This document shows positions 1 to 11,210 of a stretch of DNA of 34,840 nt, piece by piece. Position 1 is the first letter of the stretch, and each line of letters begins with the position of its first letter. The translations under genes were made by a program, and so were the position numbers. This DNA comes from Pelargonium nanum (lineage: Eukaryota > Streptophyta > Magnoliopsida > Geraniales > Geraniaceae), in contig JAYMTF010000504.1 in assembly GCA_036897485.1 (NCBI GenBank), forward strand, positions 1-34,840, written 5' to 3'. Below the pieces are notes generated by a model, which ran no database searches, was not told where the DNA came from, and saw only the letters and a list, made by a program, of their open reading frames with translations.

Positions 1-600
1 TAAGGCCTTGTTTGATCTATCCAGTTCAACAACAATAAATCCAGTGATTTGTACTTCCACAATACCACGAGAGAATCTCATTAAAACTCAAAGAAGACAC
101 TGATGGAGCTCGAAGTTTCATCACAATCAACAAAACCTCAATACTCTAACACGAAATGGAACCGAATCTATTTAACTCAACTCTCAAAAGTTGAACCATT
201 ATTTAAGATACAAACCAGCAAAACCAACAGCAATGCAAATTCGACTTCCGATTTTCACGAAAACTAGAAACTACAGATCACAAAAACCTATATTTTCATT
301 TTCTTTCTTAATATTTACTCGGCAACCAAACAGTGGATTCATTTCCCAGATACCTACCAGCTGATCTGGCGGAAATTAATCGTATAGGTTTAAACAACAA
401 TACACGCAGAAACTTGAAAAAATTCGAATCAGCGGGAAAAATCGCTAACCTCTGCACCAGATTTTCTCGGGAAAATGTAGGATTTTGTACGTATTCTCAA
501 GATTTTCTGGCCTTCCAACCATACGGCAGAACCTGAATCTCCAGACTCCAGTTAGTTTTTACTTTTTAGCGAGTGATGGCTATGATTCCGAGGCTAAACG
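1..600 (-). other. Possible 5' leader exon and first intron of a gene off the left edge
   Basis: Read on the minus strand, the stretch right of 450 could be a noncoding leader exon ending in CAGAG, followed by a GTTAGCG donor (GT at 448-449). From there to position 1 the minus strand is T-rich, as plant first introns are, and contains the phrase ctgtttggttgccgag (near 318-333), which I recall as common in plant leader introns. The block aaacgacaccgtttg at 595-609 resembles a plant promoter motif. No coding exon is in view, so no product can be named. This is inference from texture only. Confidence 0.3.
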
Positions 601-1745
601 ACACCGTTTGATAGTTTGCGTGCTTTTGTTCGCCATCTATAATAACGACTTTAACAGGTTGAGAACTTAAAGCCAATTTATTTAACGTGCAAAAAAAAAA
701 AAAAAACTTTAGCCACATAACGGATCAAAGACAATCTCTATTAGTTTAGAGCTATCAATTCGGCTTGGGGTTCTATTTATTCAGGTTTGTATAGTAAATC
801 TTTAACTATGACGGTGCGAGTTCGAATCAAATTTTAGACTGTGTAATACATGTGAGACTGACGAAGCCAATAATTGTCGGATATATTTTATGCAACCCGG
901 CACACAAAATTACGAATACAATTTTAGACATGGCACATCTGAGTTCAAATAATCAACTCAAATCTGTATGCACAAACAACAAATCTTAGAAGCATATAAA
1001 AAAATTATGGGCTATTATAGTTTAACAGCAAAAAAAAATAATAATAAAAAAATTATTAGAATTATAATTTGAATCTAAATTAGAGTTGAGTAATTTTTTG
1101 TTGTAATGTGACATACAATACAAAATTAGTATGTTTTCGTGTAGTGTTCGTGAGAACCCAATACGTTCAATATTTTGTCATGTTCGTGTTGAGTCTCCAA
1201 AACACGCACGCATGATTAATTAGTCTTGACGTAACACGGACACTTAAAAGTATATTTAGAAATTAATTGTAACAACTGTATCTTGTAAACATAGATCATT
1301 TACTTGACGTGTTGATTACTTTAATGTGTCAACAAATTATCAATAAAATAGTTAATATTTTATACTACATTATTTCACATAATAGAAAAACTGTACAATA
1401 TTAAAGATAAATGTTACAATAAACTTCAACCACTCATTAAAGATAAATGTCAGTGACATACTGTACAGTTACGTCTCTTACTTTTGTTCATGAATTCCAA
1501 ATTTCCAAAAGACTCTTAAAATATAGCAAAGAAGACACATATTTAATATTTTTGCTTGAAATTACTGTATTTTTAAGAACTACTATTAGAAATAGCAAAT
1601 GCTCCACATAATAGATACCCAGATTACAATTTTTTCAAGCCATTTTTTATACAAGGAACTCACACTTTAAAATCTAATTTAAACTCCTACCTATTAATAA
1701 AAACTAATCTCCCAGAATATCACTCAAGGTCTCAAAGTCACAGCT
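1..1745. other. Left-flank spacer, AT-rich
   Basis: No gene can be supported here. The short open frames have no recognisable product. A 16-base A run lies near 691-706. The sequence at 780-1000 and 1130-1260 contains fragments (gagttcgaatc near 819; repeated cgtg/gttcgtg words) that look like worn repeat DNA but lack clear ends. The 3' UTR of the HDA9-like gene, transcribed leftward, must occupy some part just left of 1746. I did not find an exact AATAAA signal for it. The region near 1-600 may hold the leader of a gene off the left edge (separate entry). Confidence 0.5.
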
Positions 1746-4700
1746 TCACACATTATCCATATTGTGATCGTTATCATTGTCTCCTTCGAAGTACTCGTCG
1801 TCTCGCTGGATTTGCTTGTCCTGGGTGTGTTCTGAAAAGACAATATTCAACAGCAAAATAAACAAAAGCATCGTGCACTGAAAGCAAATTCGAAATATTT
1901 AAGATGTGGGTAACATAATGTATATGGTTTGGGAAAATTTCACTCACGATCCACACGTTCATCGGGGTTCTGTTCATCTTCGTCAAAATCGGGAATGTAA
2001 AAGTCCGGTGGAACCTGCAAATACATCGTATAGTTTTTTTTAGTCATTCTGTGTCCCAAGACTGTAATGGATATGTGATCATGAGCTACTTGTGTTAGCT
2101 TCAACCAGGAGATCATGCATGAGTGTATGATTATGATATCTGAAACGACAGACCTGGAAATTCAGGCCGCGGGCCATAAACGGGCCGGGTAAAATAAACT
2201 CACTCGTTCATATTTTGCAACTTTTTATCGACCCTAGCCTTTCCCATTAAGTGGCGAGGCATGTCAGGACTCATGAAAAGTAAGCCGATAAAAATACTTG
2301 CATTTTGGCCCTCGGCTCGCATTCCTTAAACATATATGGTAGTGTTTGAATTATAATTTATGTTCAACAATCGGAATCCAGAATAAGAATGACAATGAGA
2401 TTACCATTTTTCATATTTGGGTTAGTACTTTTTGGTCACGACAATAGCTTTGGATTGGGAATCCTATTCCCGTTCCCATTCTTAATTCTCATTCTACATA
2501 ATAAACTTTATGTGGATATCATTGGGACGTGACAAGAATTTTCAGTTCAAAATGAGAAAAAGATAGTCAGCCCAATTTACTAACCAATGCCAATCATATA
2601 AGGTGAGTGACCTAACCCTAAGGCTCCAATATGACAAAAAGCATAAATTTCCGACAGTTGGAATTATATAGCAGCGCCAGGATGATGCTCGGATCAGTGC
2701 TGATCATATGGAAACTGACCTAAAGCTGAAGCTAATTTAATCATGGATATAGAATGCAACCCGGAAAAGGGAAAAGGTACTCACCTCCTGCATCTGTACA
2801 CCTGGAGCATGTTGGATGGACCGAAGATTTTCAAAGACTTGCATCTTGATTGTGCTTAAATATGATTTGCTGTTTAAATTCTCCTGCTCAATCAATCAAA
2901 ACAGAGAACATGGATAAGGAAGGATCTTGTTTTAAGTTACACATACCAGAGCGTAAACTATAACATAACAATGTTAATGAATATAATCAAAGTTGCTCAT
3001 TGCATTATAATTATGGAATTTCTAAAAGGAAATACAATATTGTAGAGAAATAACATACTATGTGTCCACTTGGAATCTTCAATGAATAATCTGGGCCGAA
3101 ATATTTAATATACTCGTTCTCTGGGATCTCTGCAAGAAAATCAAGTTGTTTAGAATAAAGTAAAACTAAACCATTTAATCTTATACAAAGAAAGGTAAGA
3201 GAAAAGAAGGCCACGGAATGCGATAGTCAATTTAGATGCAGAAGCCAGACTGACTAATAGCAACTAGTCTACGTAGATATTGATGAACCTAACATCCTTT
3301 TAAGGGTGTATTATATTGCCTATTTCTCTTATTTGCCACATTTAAATATCAAAATGTAGGGTACGCAAAATAGTGAAATACCATTTCAAATTTTGATACA
3401 CTTTAATTGAAAGGAAAAGGAGAAACCAGACACAATTAACGTCCAGAAAAAGGTAATGACTGGGGAAAAAGCAATTCATTGTTGAGGAACACTTTTACAT
3501 TTAAGTTGAATATAATCTTAAAACTCCTGAATGCCTGAAGATTTTGCCCATCCCCAAAGAGCATGTAAGACTTAAACGTATTGTCACCGAAGGCTAACTA
3601 ATCATACTTACGAATGCATATATCAACTGAACTCATTGCATAACATTATAGAACATGGCACATTTCAAGAAATGTACATTAAAAGGAAGAAAGATGGTTA
3701 GCTTTGCATACCATTGGGAAGTTCTGTATCTAAAAGAGCTCCAGTTTCAACAGTCCAACATCGAGCCACATTTTCTTTCGTATAACCCCCACCTCCAGTA
3801 ACCTGCAATTATAAAAGCTCACTTAAATTCTGATATACGAGGCAAATGAACTTCAGTATAGTTTGATCGTGTAAGAAAATACCAGCAAGGGCAAATTGAA
3901 TTTCTTCACAAACTTGACACATTCGGCATGCCCTGTGCATGGAAACACATAAAATCATCAACAAAGGTAAGCTATTGCCAACAAGCTCAAGAATTATAGA
4001 TCTGCAACAAAAGAAAAGGCATGGAAATATGCTCTTATTTTAAATGATTAAAGCAATCAATATAAAAAAAGGTTGCAATGTATGCACCATCAATTGAGAG
4101 ATTGAAGCAGCCCAAGCGGTCTCCAGCAAGTGAATCTGCCCCACATTGGAGGACTATGGCACCTGGTTGATACATTTCAACAACCTTGGCAATTATCTGA
4201 AAAAAAAAAACATGTATTTGCAAGCAAAAGTTTATACCTGAAACTACTAAGCTACTAATGATAACTCAAAGATATATGTTTATTAAAAAAACTTACTGTC
4301 TTAAAAAGTCGATTGAAGCTAGCATCATCTATTCCATCCTTCAGTGGGACATTTATGGCATAGAACTTTCCTTCTCTTTCTCCTACTTCCTTCAATATAA
4401 TTATATCAATTAAAACCCCTCCACTTTCAGTTTGTTACAAGAATGGCATTAAATCATAAATCTAAATACGATGAAAAATAATTAGAACAGAAGAGAAGAG
4501 AATAAGCAAAAAGTGTGAAAGCATTCAAGAGAAAATAAGTATCAAGAAACGATATGAAAAGCCATGATCCATAAGTTAGAATAAGAAAAAATAAACACTT
4601 CAACATTCATTTAAGTAAAAACATAAGTGATTTATGAGCAGGTACATATATCCTCAGTCAAAACATAAAAGCATATTACAAGTTGGAACTGAGCAGATGC

Positions 4701-7259
4701 ACTTACAAATAGAATGAAATATAGATTTTGATAGGAAACAAATCCAACAAATTATACAACATTTTAATTATTAATAAACTGCAATCAGAAAACTAAGATG
4801 TAAAGAATCACCTTAACATCCCCAGTTCCAGGAAAGAACAAATCACCATATTTGTGAAAGCTAACAGTCATCACCCTGTCATGTGGAACTTCATCATCTA
4901 AATTAGAACTCGAAGAATTCATGAGTATAATGAGAAAATGAATCCAACCATACGATCATGCTTTTGAAACATTTTATTTAGACTAGAATTCAGAAGCCAA
5001 AACCTCCTGATTCTGGTCAATGATAACTGAATTAATTATTTTAGTTTAAAATACTTAGATGGAGCAGCTCACATATTACTACGCCTACAAGTTGAAGCAG
5101 CCTTATCATTTGATTTCTTAAACAGCAAAGTTATGGAGAACAGGTAAGTTTGACTTTCAACCAAATTAAACATTTTTAAGGCTTTTTCATCCCACTACAA
5201 GTATAAGTTAAACTTAAAAGAAGCTTGCAGACCTGTCAGTGAAATAAAAGGCTTCTTCAACTCCATCCCCATGATGCACATCAATATCAATGTACAACAC
5301 ACGAGCATGATATTTCAATAGCTCCAAGATCCCCAAAACCAAATCATTGATATAACAAAACCCAGACGCCTCACATTTCTTGGCATGGTGTAGTCCACCA
5401 GCCCAATTTATAGCAATGTCACAAAGTTGATTGTTCAATCTGCGGGCAGCATCTGTTAGTAAATTTCAAACAATAGTTAACGCCCGAAAAGCTAAGGCAC
5501 ATGCAATTTAAAAAAGGTCATACATTGATTAATCATACCTATTGTTCCACCAGCATAAATTTGACAAAATTCAAATAAGTTCTCAAAGACAGGGCAATCT
5601 TCTCCAAGGTTATCTGGGGGAAGAAAACAAGAACAAGTAAAGATTACAACATATGAAACTCTAATGTGACTCATAAGATCTGGCTCAATAATGTTTCTTG
5701 CATTAGTTTTATACTAGCACTTGCATGGAAACCCAAAAAAGAAGACATAAATCTATCACTGAAATAGAGCTTGCAAATAAAGACCAGAAAAAGCAGTCAC
5801 ACACCATAGGAAAAACTCATATGAGAAAGATTATATCACACCTTCACGGTTGACATAGTGTAAGCTTCAAATCTAGAATCAATACTACTACCAAGTGGCG
5901 ACCAGTTTATGACAACCGAAAAGAGATAGAGCTTCCATCCGCCTTCAACGATACAAGAGAAGGCAATAAAACAACCAGATTAATCAATTCCAGTTCCAAC
6001 TTATTTCTTATTGCAACCTACCCAACTAATATCAATAGGCAGTCTGCACTGCAGACTCTGCAGTCATGATCGTAAAGCCAGCCATGAGATATTTGACATA
6101 CATAAAAGGCACTTGCAATTGAGAATTGTATCCTTGTTGATTTCAATTGCTACATATATTAGATTACTAATACTGTCACATCCCAGACATCACCATTAGA
6201 ATTTCAGACCTTGATGCAAGAAGAATGAACCAATTAAGTTCCTTCTCTTTCTCCATATGCCAATATGTTTTCACATTTTTCTAACTATCTAGCCCTTTTT
6301 CCCCTTGAAACATATTCTAAGAGCTATCAAGAAGAACAATAATAGAATCATTAAACACATACAATAACAAACTTTCAGAAACAAAGACATACATCTTGCC
6401 AATTCATTTGCAAACAAGTGTTGAGTGTCAGGTGTTATGCGATGCAGAAATTCAACATACTCGGCTGAGTGAAACTGAGCCAGCTCAACAGGATAAGCCT
6501 TGTGAGGCCGCTGCATTTGACACAACAAGAAATCAACAAGAATAAAGGTTTAATATTAAAACCATAAGAAGACACGAACTCACAGAAAATACCAATATTT
6601 AGTGACTAACATAAATTTCCATCTTCTTATGGAGCTCATAGGAGAGGACAAGATGGTGAGTCATACAAAGCCGGTGCGGTTTCATTGGATGATTAGGTCC
6701 AAAGTAAACGCTACCAACATCGCCTGCACACAATTACCCTCACAAATGTCAAAAACACATCTATACGCATAATTAGACACCCTAGCTCAATTCAATAGCC
6801 AGTGTCGCATACTTAACAAAGCTATAAACCCTAAATCCTCTATTAGAGCCCCCAAATTAGTGAAAACACAAAACTATATTCCAATTATATGGACAAATTC
6901 GAGGATTTTTAAGTATTTGCAGATTTTTTTTTTTGATAAAATTATAGCGAAAATGAGAGAGGAACACAGAGAAAAATTGTACCGTCGTAGAAGTAGCTAG
7001 CTCAATTCAAGAGCGATTATCACGTACTTTAACAAATCTATAAACCCTAAATCCTCTGTTAGATCGGCAAATCACATAAATTACATTCCAAATTATGTCT
7101 ACTCACCAAAAAATGGAGAAAATAGAGAATTTCGAACATTTGCATTGCGGGTAAATCAAAAATTGAAAGAAAAAAAAAACATTATAGTAAAAGTGAGTGA
7201 GGATCTAAGAGAAAAATTATACCGTCGTAGAAATAGGAAATTTTGTCCTTCGAACGCAT
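1746..7259 (-). CDS. HDA9: HDA9-like class I (RPD3-type) histone deacetylase, 14 coding exons, 430 aa
   Basis: Removes acetyl groups from histone lysines in the nucleus. Arabidopsis HDA9 works with POWERDRESS and HOS15 and acts on H3K9/H3K27 (known for the family). Exons: 7259-7223, 6723-6611, 6510-6393, 5613-5539, 5452-5233, 4875-4812, 4389-4297, 4196-4088, 3932-3883, 3802-3712, 3129-3059, 2883-2785, 2014-1948, 1831-1746. They total 1,293 bases, close to the 426 aa of Arabidopsis HDA9. The start is [13 protein letters not shown], matching the family. Catalytic His136-His137 (GGLHHAKK), zinc ligands Asp172, His174 (DIDVHHGDG) and Asp261 (CGADS), and Tyr300 (GGGGY) are all present. The acidic tail ([19 protein letters not shown], then [16 protein letters not shown]) is the HDA9 mark, unlike HDA6/HDA19. 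Nothing is broken. Intron 1 carries a duplication that copies the exon 1 donor. The gene faces away from the COX7a-like gene. Confidence 0.95.
6782..7236 (-). repeat. Imperfect tandem duplication in HDA9 intron 1 that copies the exon 1 splice donor
   Basis: Copy A (6782-6996) and copy B (6997-7236) share, in the same order, ctagctcaattcaa, tataaaccctaaatcctct, a short A- or T-rich run, gagaaaaatt and accgtcgtag. Copy B includes the last bases of coding exon 1 and its donor (minus strand CGACG|GTATAA). Copy A therefore carries a second donor-like site, CGACG|GTACAA, at about 6981-6987, inside intron 1. Both copies hold an AAACCCTAA telo-box word (6826-6834, 7042-7050). The copies have diverged considerably and differ in length by about 25 bases, so the event is not recent. 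Confidence 0.75.
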
Positions 7260-7614
7260 TTCGAAGAGGAAACGGGGAGGCAGGGACGATAAGATGAAGA
7301 TTTGGTGGCTATGGGAGTGAAGGTTACGCCATGGCTAGAGCTCGGGAAGCGAAGACGAAGACAAGGAGTTGAGCAGATACGGAGCAAGGAGTTGTTTGGC
7401 AGATGATGTTTGTTTCGTCCCGCCACGGAAATTGCTAAGCCAACAAAACGACTTTAAGTCCCGACGAAACGACCAGGAAAAGGTTTCATTTATTCCTTAA
7501 ATTATCAATTTTGTTCTAAGTTAATCCTTAATTAATTGTAGAATTTATTTTAGAGATAATTGAGCAAAACTATATTTATTTAACACGTTTTGTATATATC
7601 AATCTTGTACTTTG

Positions 7615-7733
7615 AAACTCAAAAGTAATGGTGCAGTTGGTAGCGCAGGGTTGCGACTTGCGTAAGTAGGAAGAGTTATCGGTTCGATTCCCGCTCACTC
7701 ATGGAGAGATGTGAGAACTTTAACTTGTGATCC
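7615..7733 (+). mobile_element. tRNA-derived SINE head (A and B boxes)
   Basis: The sequence tggtgcagttgg at 7629-7640 fits the RNA polymerase III A box (TRGYNNARNNGG), and ggttcgattcc at 7681-7691 is a perfect B box, at tRNA-like spacing. The bases where an acceptor stem should form (about 7622-7628 against 7695-7702) do not pair, so this is not a working tRNA gene. A tRNA-derived SINE is the simplest reading. Its 3' limit is unclear, and the repeats that follow from 7734 could be part of its body. I see no clear target-site duplication. Confidence 0.6.
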
Positions 7734-8104
7734 AACCTCAAATGAGGATTAGTTTAATTGTTATTAAACGACTTAAATGTATCACCCGCCAATTTGCGGG
7801 GCACTTAGGATCTCAAGCATCACAACCTCACATAAGGATTAGTTTGAATATGGTTAAACGGCGTACCCGCCAATTTGCGAGGCACTTAGGATCTCAAGGT
7901 GCTTACAATTTAAGTTTAGAGAGTTAGAATTATGTTTTTTTTTTTGTTATGAGAACATGTTACCTCAAATGAGGATTAATTAGTGTTGTTAAACAACTTT
8001 AACTTAGGTATCAACCGGCAACTTGCAGGCCACTTAAGATGTTTAAGGGGTTGACAATTTAAGTCCAAAGAGTTGAAATTATGTTTTTTTTTTATAAGAA
8101 AATG
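7734..8104 (+). repeat. Three-copy tandem repeat, unit 90-140 bp
   Basis: Copies begin near 7734, 7824 and 7962. Each opens with (a)acctca..aaggatta, continues through gttaaac and a caatttgcggggcacttagga block (diverged in copy 3), and copies 2 and 3 end with caatttaag, gagttagaattatg, a T run and a gagaaaatgtta-like tail. Copy 1 lacks that tail. The array follows the SINE-like head directly and is not coding. Confidence 0.75.
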
Positions 8105-8708
8105 TTAGCAAGTTGACGTGCTATGTTAATTTGAAAAAAAATGTTACATGACATCGCATCAATGTGACGATTTATTACAAACTACAAGGTGGGAATAAAA
8201 AAAAATAGGAGCCCAATAGTCATAACAAAATTTAAAGTTAGCCTAAAGACAAAATTTCGTCAGATTTTAGGAGTCAAAACCATTTAAATCACAAATGATG
8301 ACATGACAAATTTGCTGACATGACAGTTATTTACATGTTGTACCATTACCAGATTATGGATGGAAATAAAAAAATTAATAGTCTAATGATTAGAATAAGT
8401 AAAATTTGAGGACAATCGAAATTTTATGAAACCTATTTAACCCCCAAAATAAATAAATCTCGAGATATATATAATTTTTTTTGAACAATATCGATTTTGA
8501 ACTGAACCGGTCAAATCCAGCCGGAAAGACAAAAAAATTGGAACAGTAGCGGTCCAGATTATTTATCCGGATAGAAATATACATCCAGATAAAACGACGC
8601 CGTAGGAAGTTTGAAAACAGGGTCGGGAAATTATGTATCGGGTAACCGGTAACCCGGATTCCCAAACTCGTTTAGATTAGCTAATTCTAGAAGATTACCG
8701 AAGCGCGC

Positions 8709-8716
8709 TTATATAG
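8709..8716 (+). promoter_or_regulatory. Likely TATA box of the COX7a-like gene
   Basis: The string ttatatag lies about 30 bases before a CT-rich leader (tcgctctcgtctccatcgtc) that leads to a noncoding first exon ending at 8818 (CTAACAG|GTAGTT). This places transcription start near 8740. The inference rests on position and composition only. Confidence 0.55.
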
Positions 8717-8818
8717 CCATCACTCATCACACAGTCACTACCATTTTTTCGCTCTCGTCTCCATCGTCTTCGTCGATCTCGTTCGCTCGAAGCGTGCTAT
8801 TGATCGATCATCTAACAG

Positions 8819-11209
8819 GTAGTTTCTTCTCTCAGACTCAGAATCTATGATTAGTCTTTTATTTGCGCTGTTTTTGAACCTGATGCGTCAGGGATTATGA
8901 TTAACGTTGCCGATAGTGAAAACATGTTTCGTTAACGTATATTCTATAATTTTTTGGAAAGTTTTGCGGCCACTGATTTTGTGTTTGATATATTTGGGAG
9001 TGAAAATACTGTCCCGTACATTTTTGAGAATTTTGTGTCCAGCAGTTTCGTGTAGATATGTTTGATTTTGTTTATGATTCATTAATCGGGAAGTTGTTTA
9101 CAGTTTTGATAGTTTTGTTTCCACTCAGTCTCGGAATCTATGGATTAGTCTCTGATTGGCGTTGTTTTTTTGAACCTGACCGATTTATGTTGCTGAGAGT
9201 GAAAACATATGAACGTATAATTCTGTAATTTTTGGAAAGTTTTGCTGGCGCTGATTTCGTGTTTGATATTGTTGGGAGTGAAAATACTATCCGGTGCATT
9301 TTTGAAAATTTTGTGTCCAACATTTTCGTGTAGATATGTTTGATTTTGTATATGATTCATTAATCGAAAAGTTCTATACAGTTCTGAAAGCTTAGTTTTC
9401 ACTCAGTCTCAGAGTATATGGATTACTCTCTGATTTGAGTTGCTTTTTGAACCTGATGCGTCAGTGATTATAATTCATGTTGCTGAGAGTGAAAACATGA
9501 TTTGTTAATGTATAATTCTGTAATTTTTTGGAAGGTTTTGCTGGTGCTGATTTCGTGTTGGATATTGTTGGGGTTGAAATGCTGTCCTGTACATTTTTTA
9601 AAATTTTGTCCAACAGTTTCGTGTAGATATGTTTAATTTCGAATATGATTCATTAATGAAAGTTCTGTACAGTTTTGAAATATTTGTTTCCACTAATTGC
9701 ATGTTCTTATCTAACATGCGATTTCTTTTCTCAGTCTTGGAATCTGTGTATTAGTCTTTGATTTGTGTTGTTTTTTGAATCTGATGTGTCAGTGATTATG
9801 ATTAATGATGTTGAGAGTGAAAAATTGATTCATTGACTTATAATTCTGTACGCTTTTTAAAATTTTGGTTCACTGATTTGGTGTAGATATGTTTGATCTT
9901 GTTGGGAGTGAAATTATGATTCATTATTTGAATAGATCTGTATTCTTTTGAAATTTTTGTTTCCACTCTGAAATTGTTTTGTTAGTGAAAATGTGATTCA
10001 TTAGTTGAAAATTTTGTTTCTACTAATTTGGTGTAGATATGCTTAAATATATAGATTGGTCTTCGATTTGTGTTGTTTTTGAACTTGATGTGTCTGTGAT
10101 TATGATTAATATTGTTGGGAGTGAAAATATGATTCTTTTTTTAAAAAAAAATTTGCTCCCTCTGGTTTTCGTGTAGACATGTTTGATCTTGTTGGGGTGA
10201 AATTATGATTCAATATTTGAATAGTTCTGTACTTTTTTGAAATTTTTGTTCCCACTCTGCCTAATTGTGTTCGTGGTGAAAATAAGATTCATTAATTGAA
10301 AGTTGTCTCCACTAAACTATGTGTTGATGTGTTTGAGTACATGGATTAGTATTTGATTTGTGTTGTTTTCTGAACTTGATGTGTCCATGATTATGGTTAA
10401 TATTGTTGGGAGTGAAAATATGATTCACTATTGTGTAATTCTGTTTTTTTTTTTGACAATTTTGCTCTCTGATGTAGATGTGTTTGATCTTGTTGAGTGA
10501 AATCTTGATTCATTAATAGTATAGTTCTGCACATTTTTGAAAACTGTGTCCACTAATTTCATGTGGATATGTTTAATTTTGTTGGGAGTGAAAATATGAT
10601 TCATTAATCAATGTAACATTTTCCCTTTGATAAAATAAAATCACTGTTGTCGAGAAATGATTTGTTTGTTGTTTGTTCTTCATGTAATACGTTCACGTTT
10701 CTAATTTTCTGCAGATAAAACTATTGGATTTTGAACCCATGCATGATAGAATTCTTTTCATTTTTAGTACAGAACTACATATATTTTAATTTATAAGCTA
10801 TACTTAAATTCAATTGTATGGAATTCAAAATATTAATGCAATATAAATATATATTTTGACACCAAAAAATAAATGAAAATGAGCTGGTAGAGTGATTTTT
10901 CAACGCTGCCCTTGAACATGATAGCCAATCATTTCTATAAATTTAGCCATCACTATCTTGGTTTGGTCTATTTGTTTGACATGCTGGATTGTTGCAGTGA
11001 ATTCTGTGGTGCTTGCTTTTAATCCGATCGTATACTATAATTACATGTAAATATGAATTGTTTTGTAACTGAATAGATTGTTGAAAGCTGCAATTGGATC
11101 TCAACTCTATCACGAAAAGACAATTTTGATTTGCATTTTTTGTAAAGCGTGTTTGTGGGGATGTAAACATTGTCGTGCTCATGATATTCAATGTTTATTT
11201 GTGATTCAG
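8819..11209 (+). other. Leader (5' UTR) intron of the COX7a-like gene
   Basis: Donor AACAG|GTAGTT at 8819 and acceptor GATTCAG|G at 11209 bracket 2,391 bases, very long for a 68-residue product. Most of it (8830-10625) is the tandem array listed separately. The rest (10626-11209) is T-rich intron sequence with no other feature I can name. Long leader introns near the start of housekeeping plant genes often raise expression; whether this one does cannot be seen here. Confidence 0.7.
8830..10625 (+). repeat. Degenerate tandem array, about six copies of a ~290-bp unit
   Basis: A marker word close to ggattagtctttgatttg recurs near 8849, 9142, 9421, 9749, 10054 and 10344, giving spacings of about 293, 279, 328, 305 and 290 bases. 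Between markers the same order repeats: gttgtttttgaacctgatg, gtcagtgattatgatt, ttgggagtgaaaat, attctgtaattttt, a tttcgtgtagatatgtttgat block and atgattcattaat. Smaller internal repeats of gttgggagtgaaaatatgattcatta add to this. The copies have drifted and none contains a long open frame. Confidence 0.8.
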
Positions 11210-11210
11210 G

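Larger units (their letters stand above)
7260..8700. other. Divergent upstream region shared by the HDA9-like and COX7a-like genes
   Basis: The two start regions point away from each other with about 1.4 kb between the HDA9 ATG and the COX7a TATA box. The HDA9 leader lies just right of 7259. The middle is filled by a SINE-like head and a three-copy repeat (own entries, 7615-8104). From 8105 to 8700 I see AT-rich sequence with a tgacatgaca word repeated near 8290-8325 and the block aaaacgacgccgta near 8591, a word often met in plant promoters. The 91-codon open frame on the minus strand at 8390-8665 matches nothing I know and I do not call it a gene. Confidence 0.5.

Noticed and set aside
7217-7426. 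69-codon minus-strand open frame over the HDA9 start
   Set aside because: It is in another frame from HDA9 exon 1, and the HDA9 start ([13 protein letters not shown]) matches the family. This is overlap with the leader.
7622-7702. A functional tRNA gene
   Set aside because: A and B boxes are present, but the acceptor-stem bases do not pair and the anticodon arm cannot be drawn convincingly. A SINE head fits better.
8390-8665. 91-codon minus-strand frame upstream of the COX7a-like gene
   Set aside because: Composition is AT-rich and low in information, with no known domain, and it lies in promoter DNA.
8888-9402. Several 60-85 codon minus-strand frames
   Set aside because: They come from the tandem array in the COX7a leader intron and resemble one another only because the DNA repeats.
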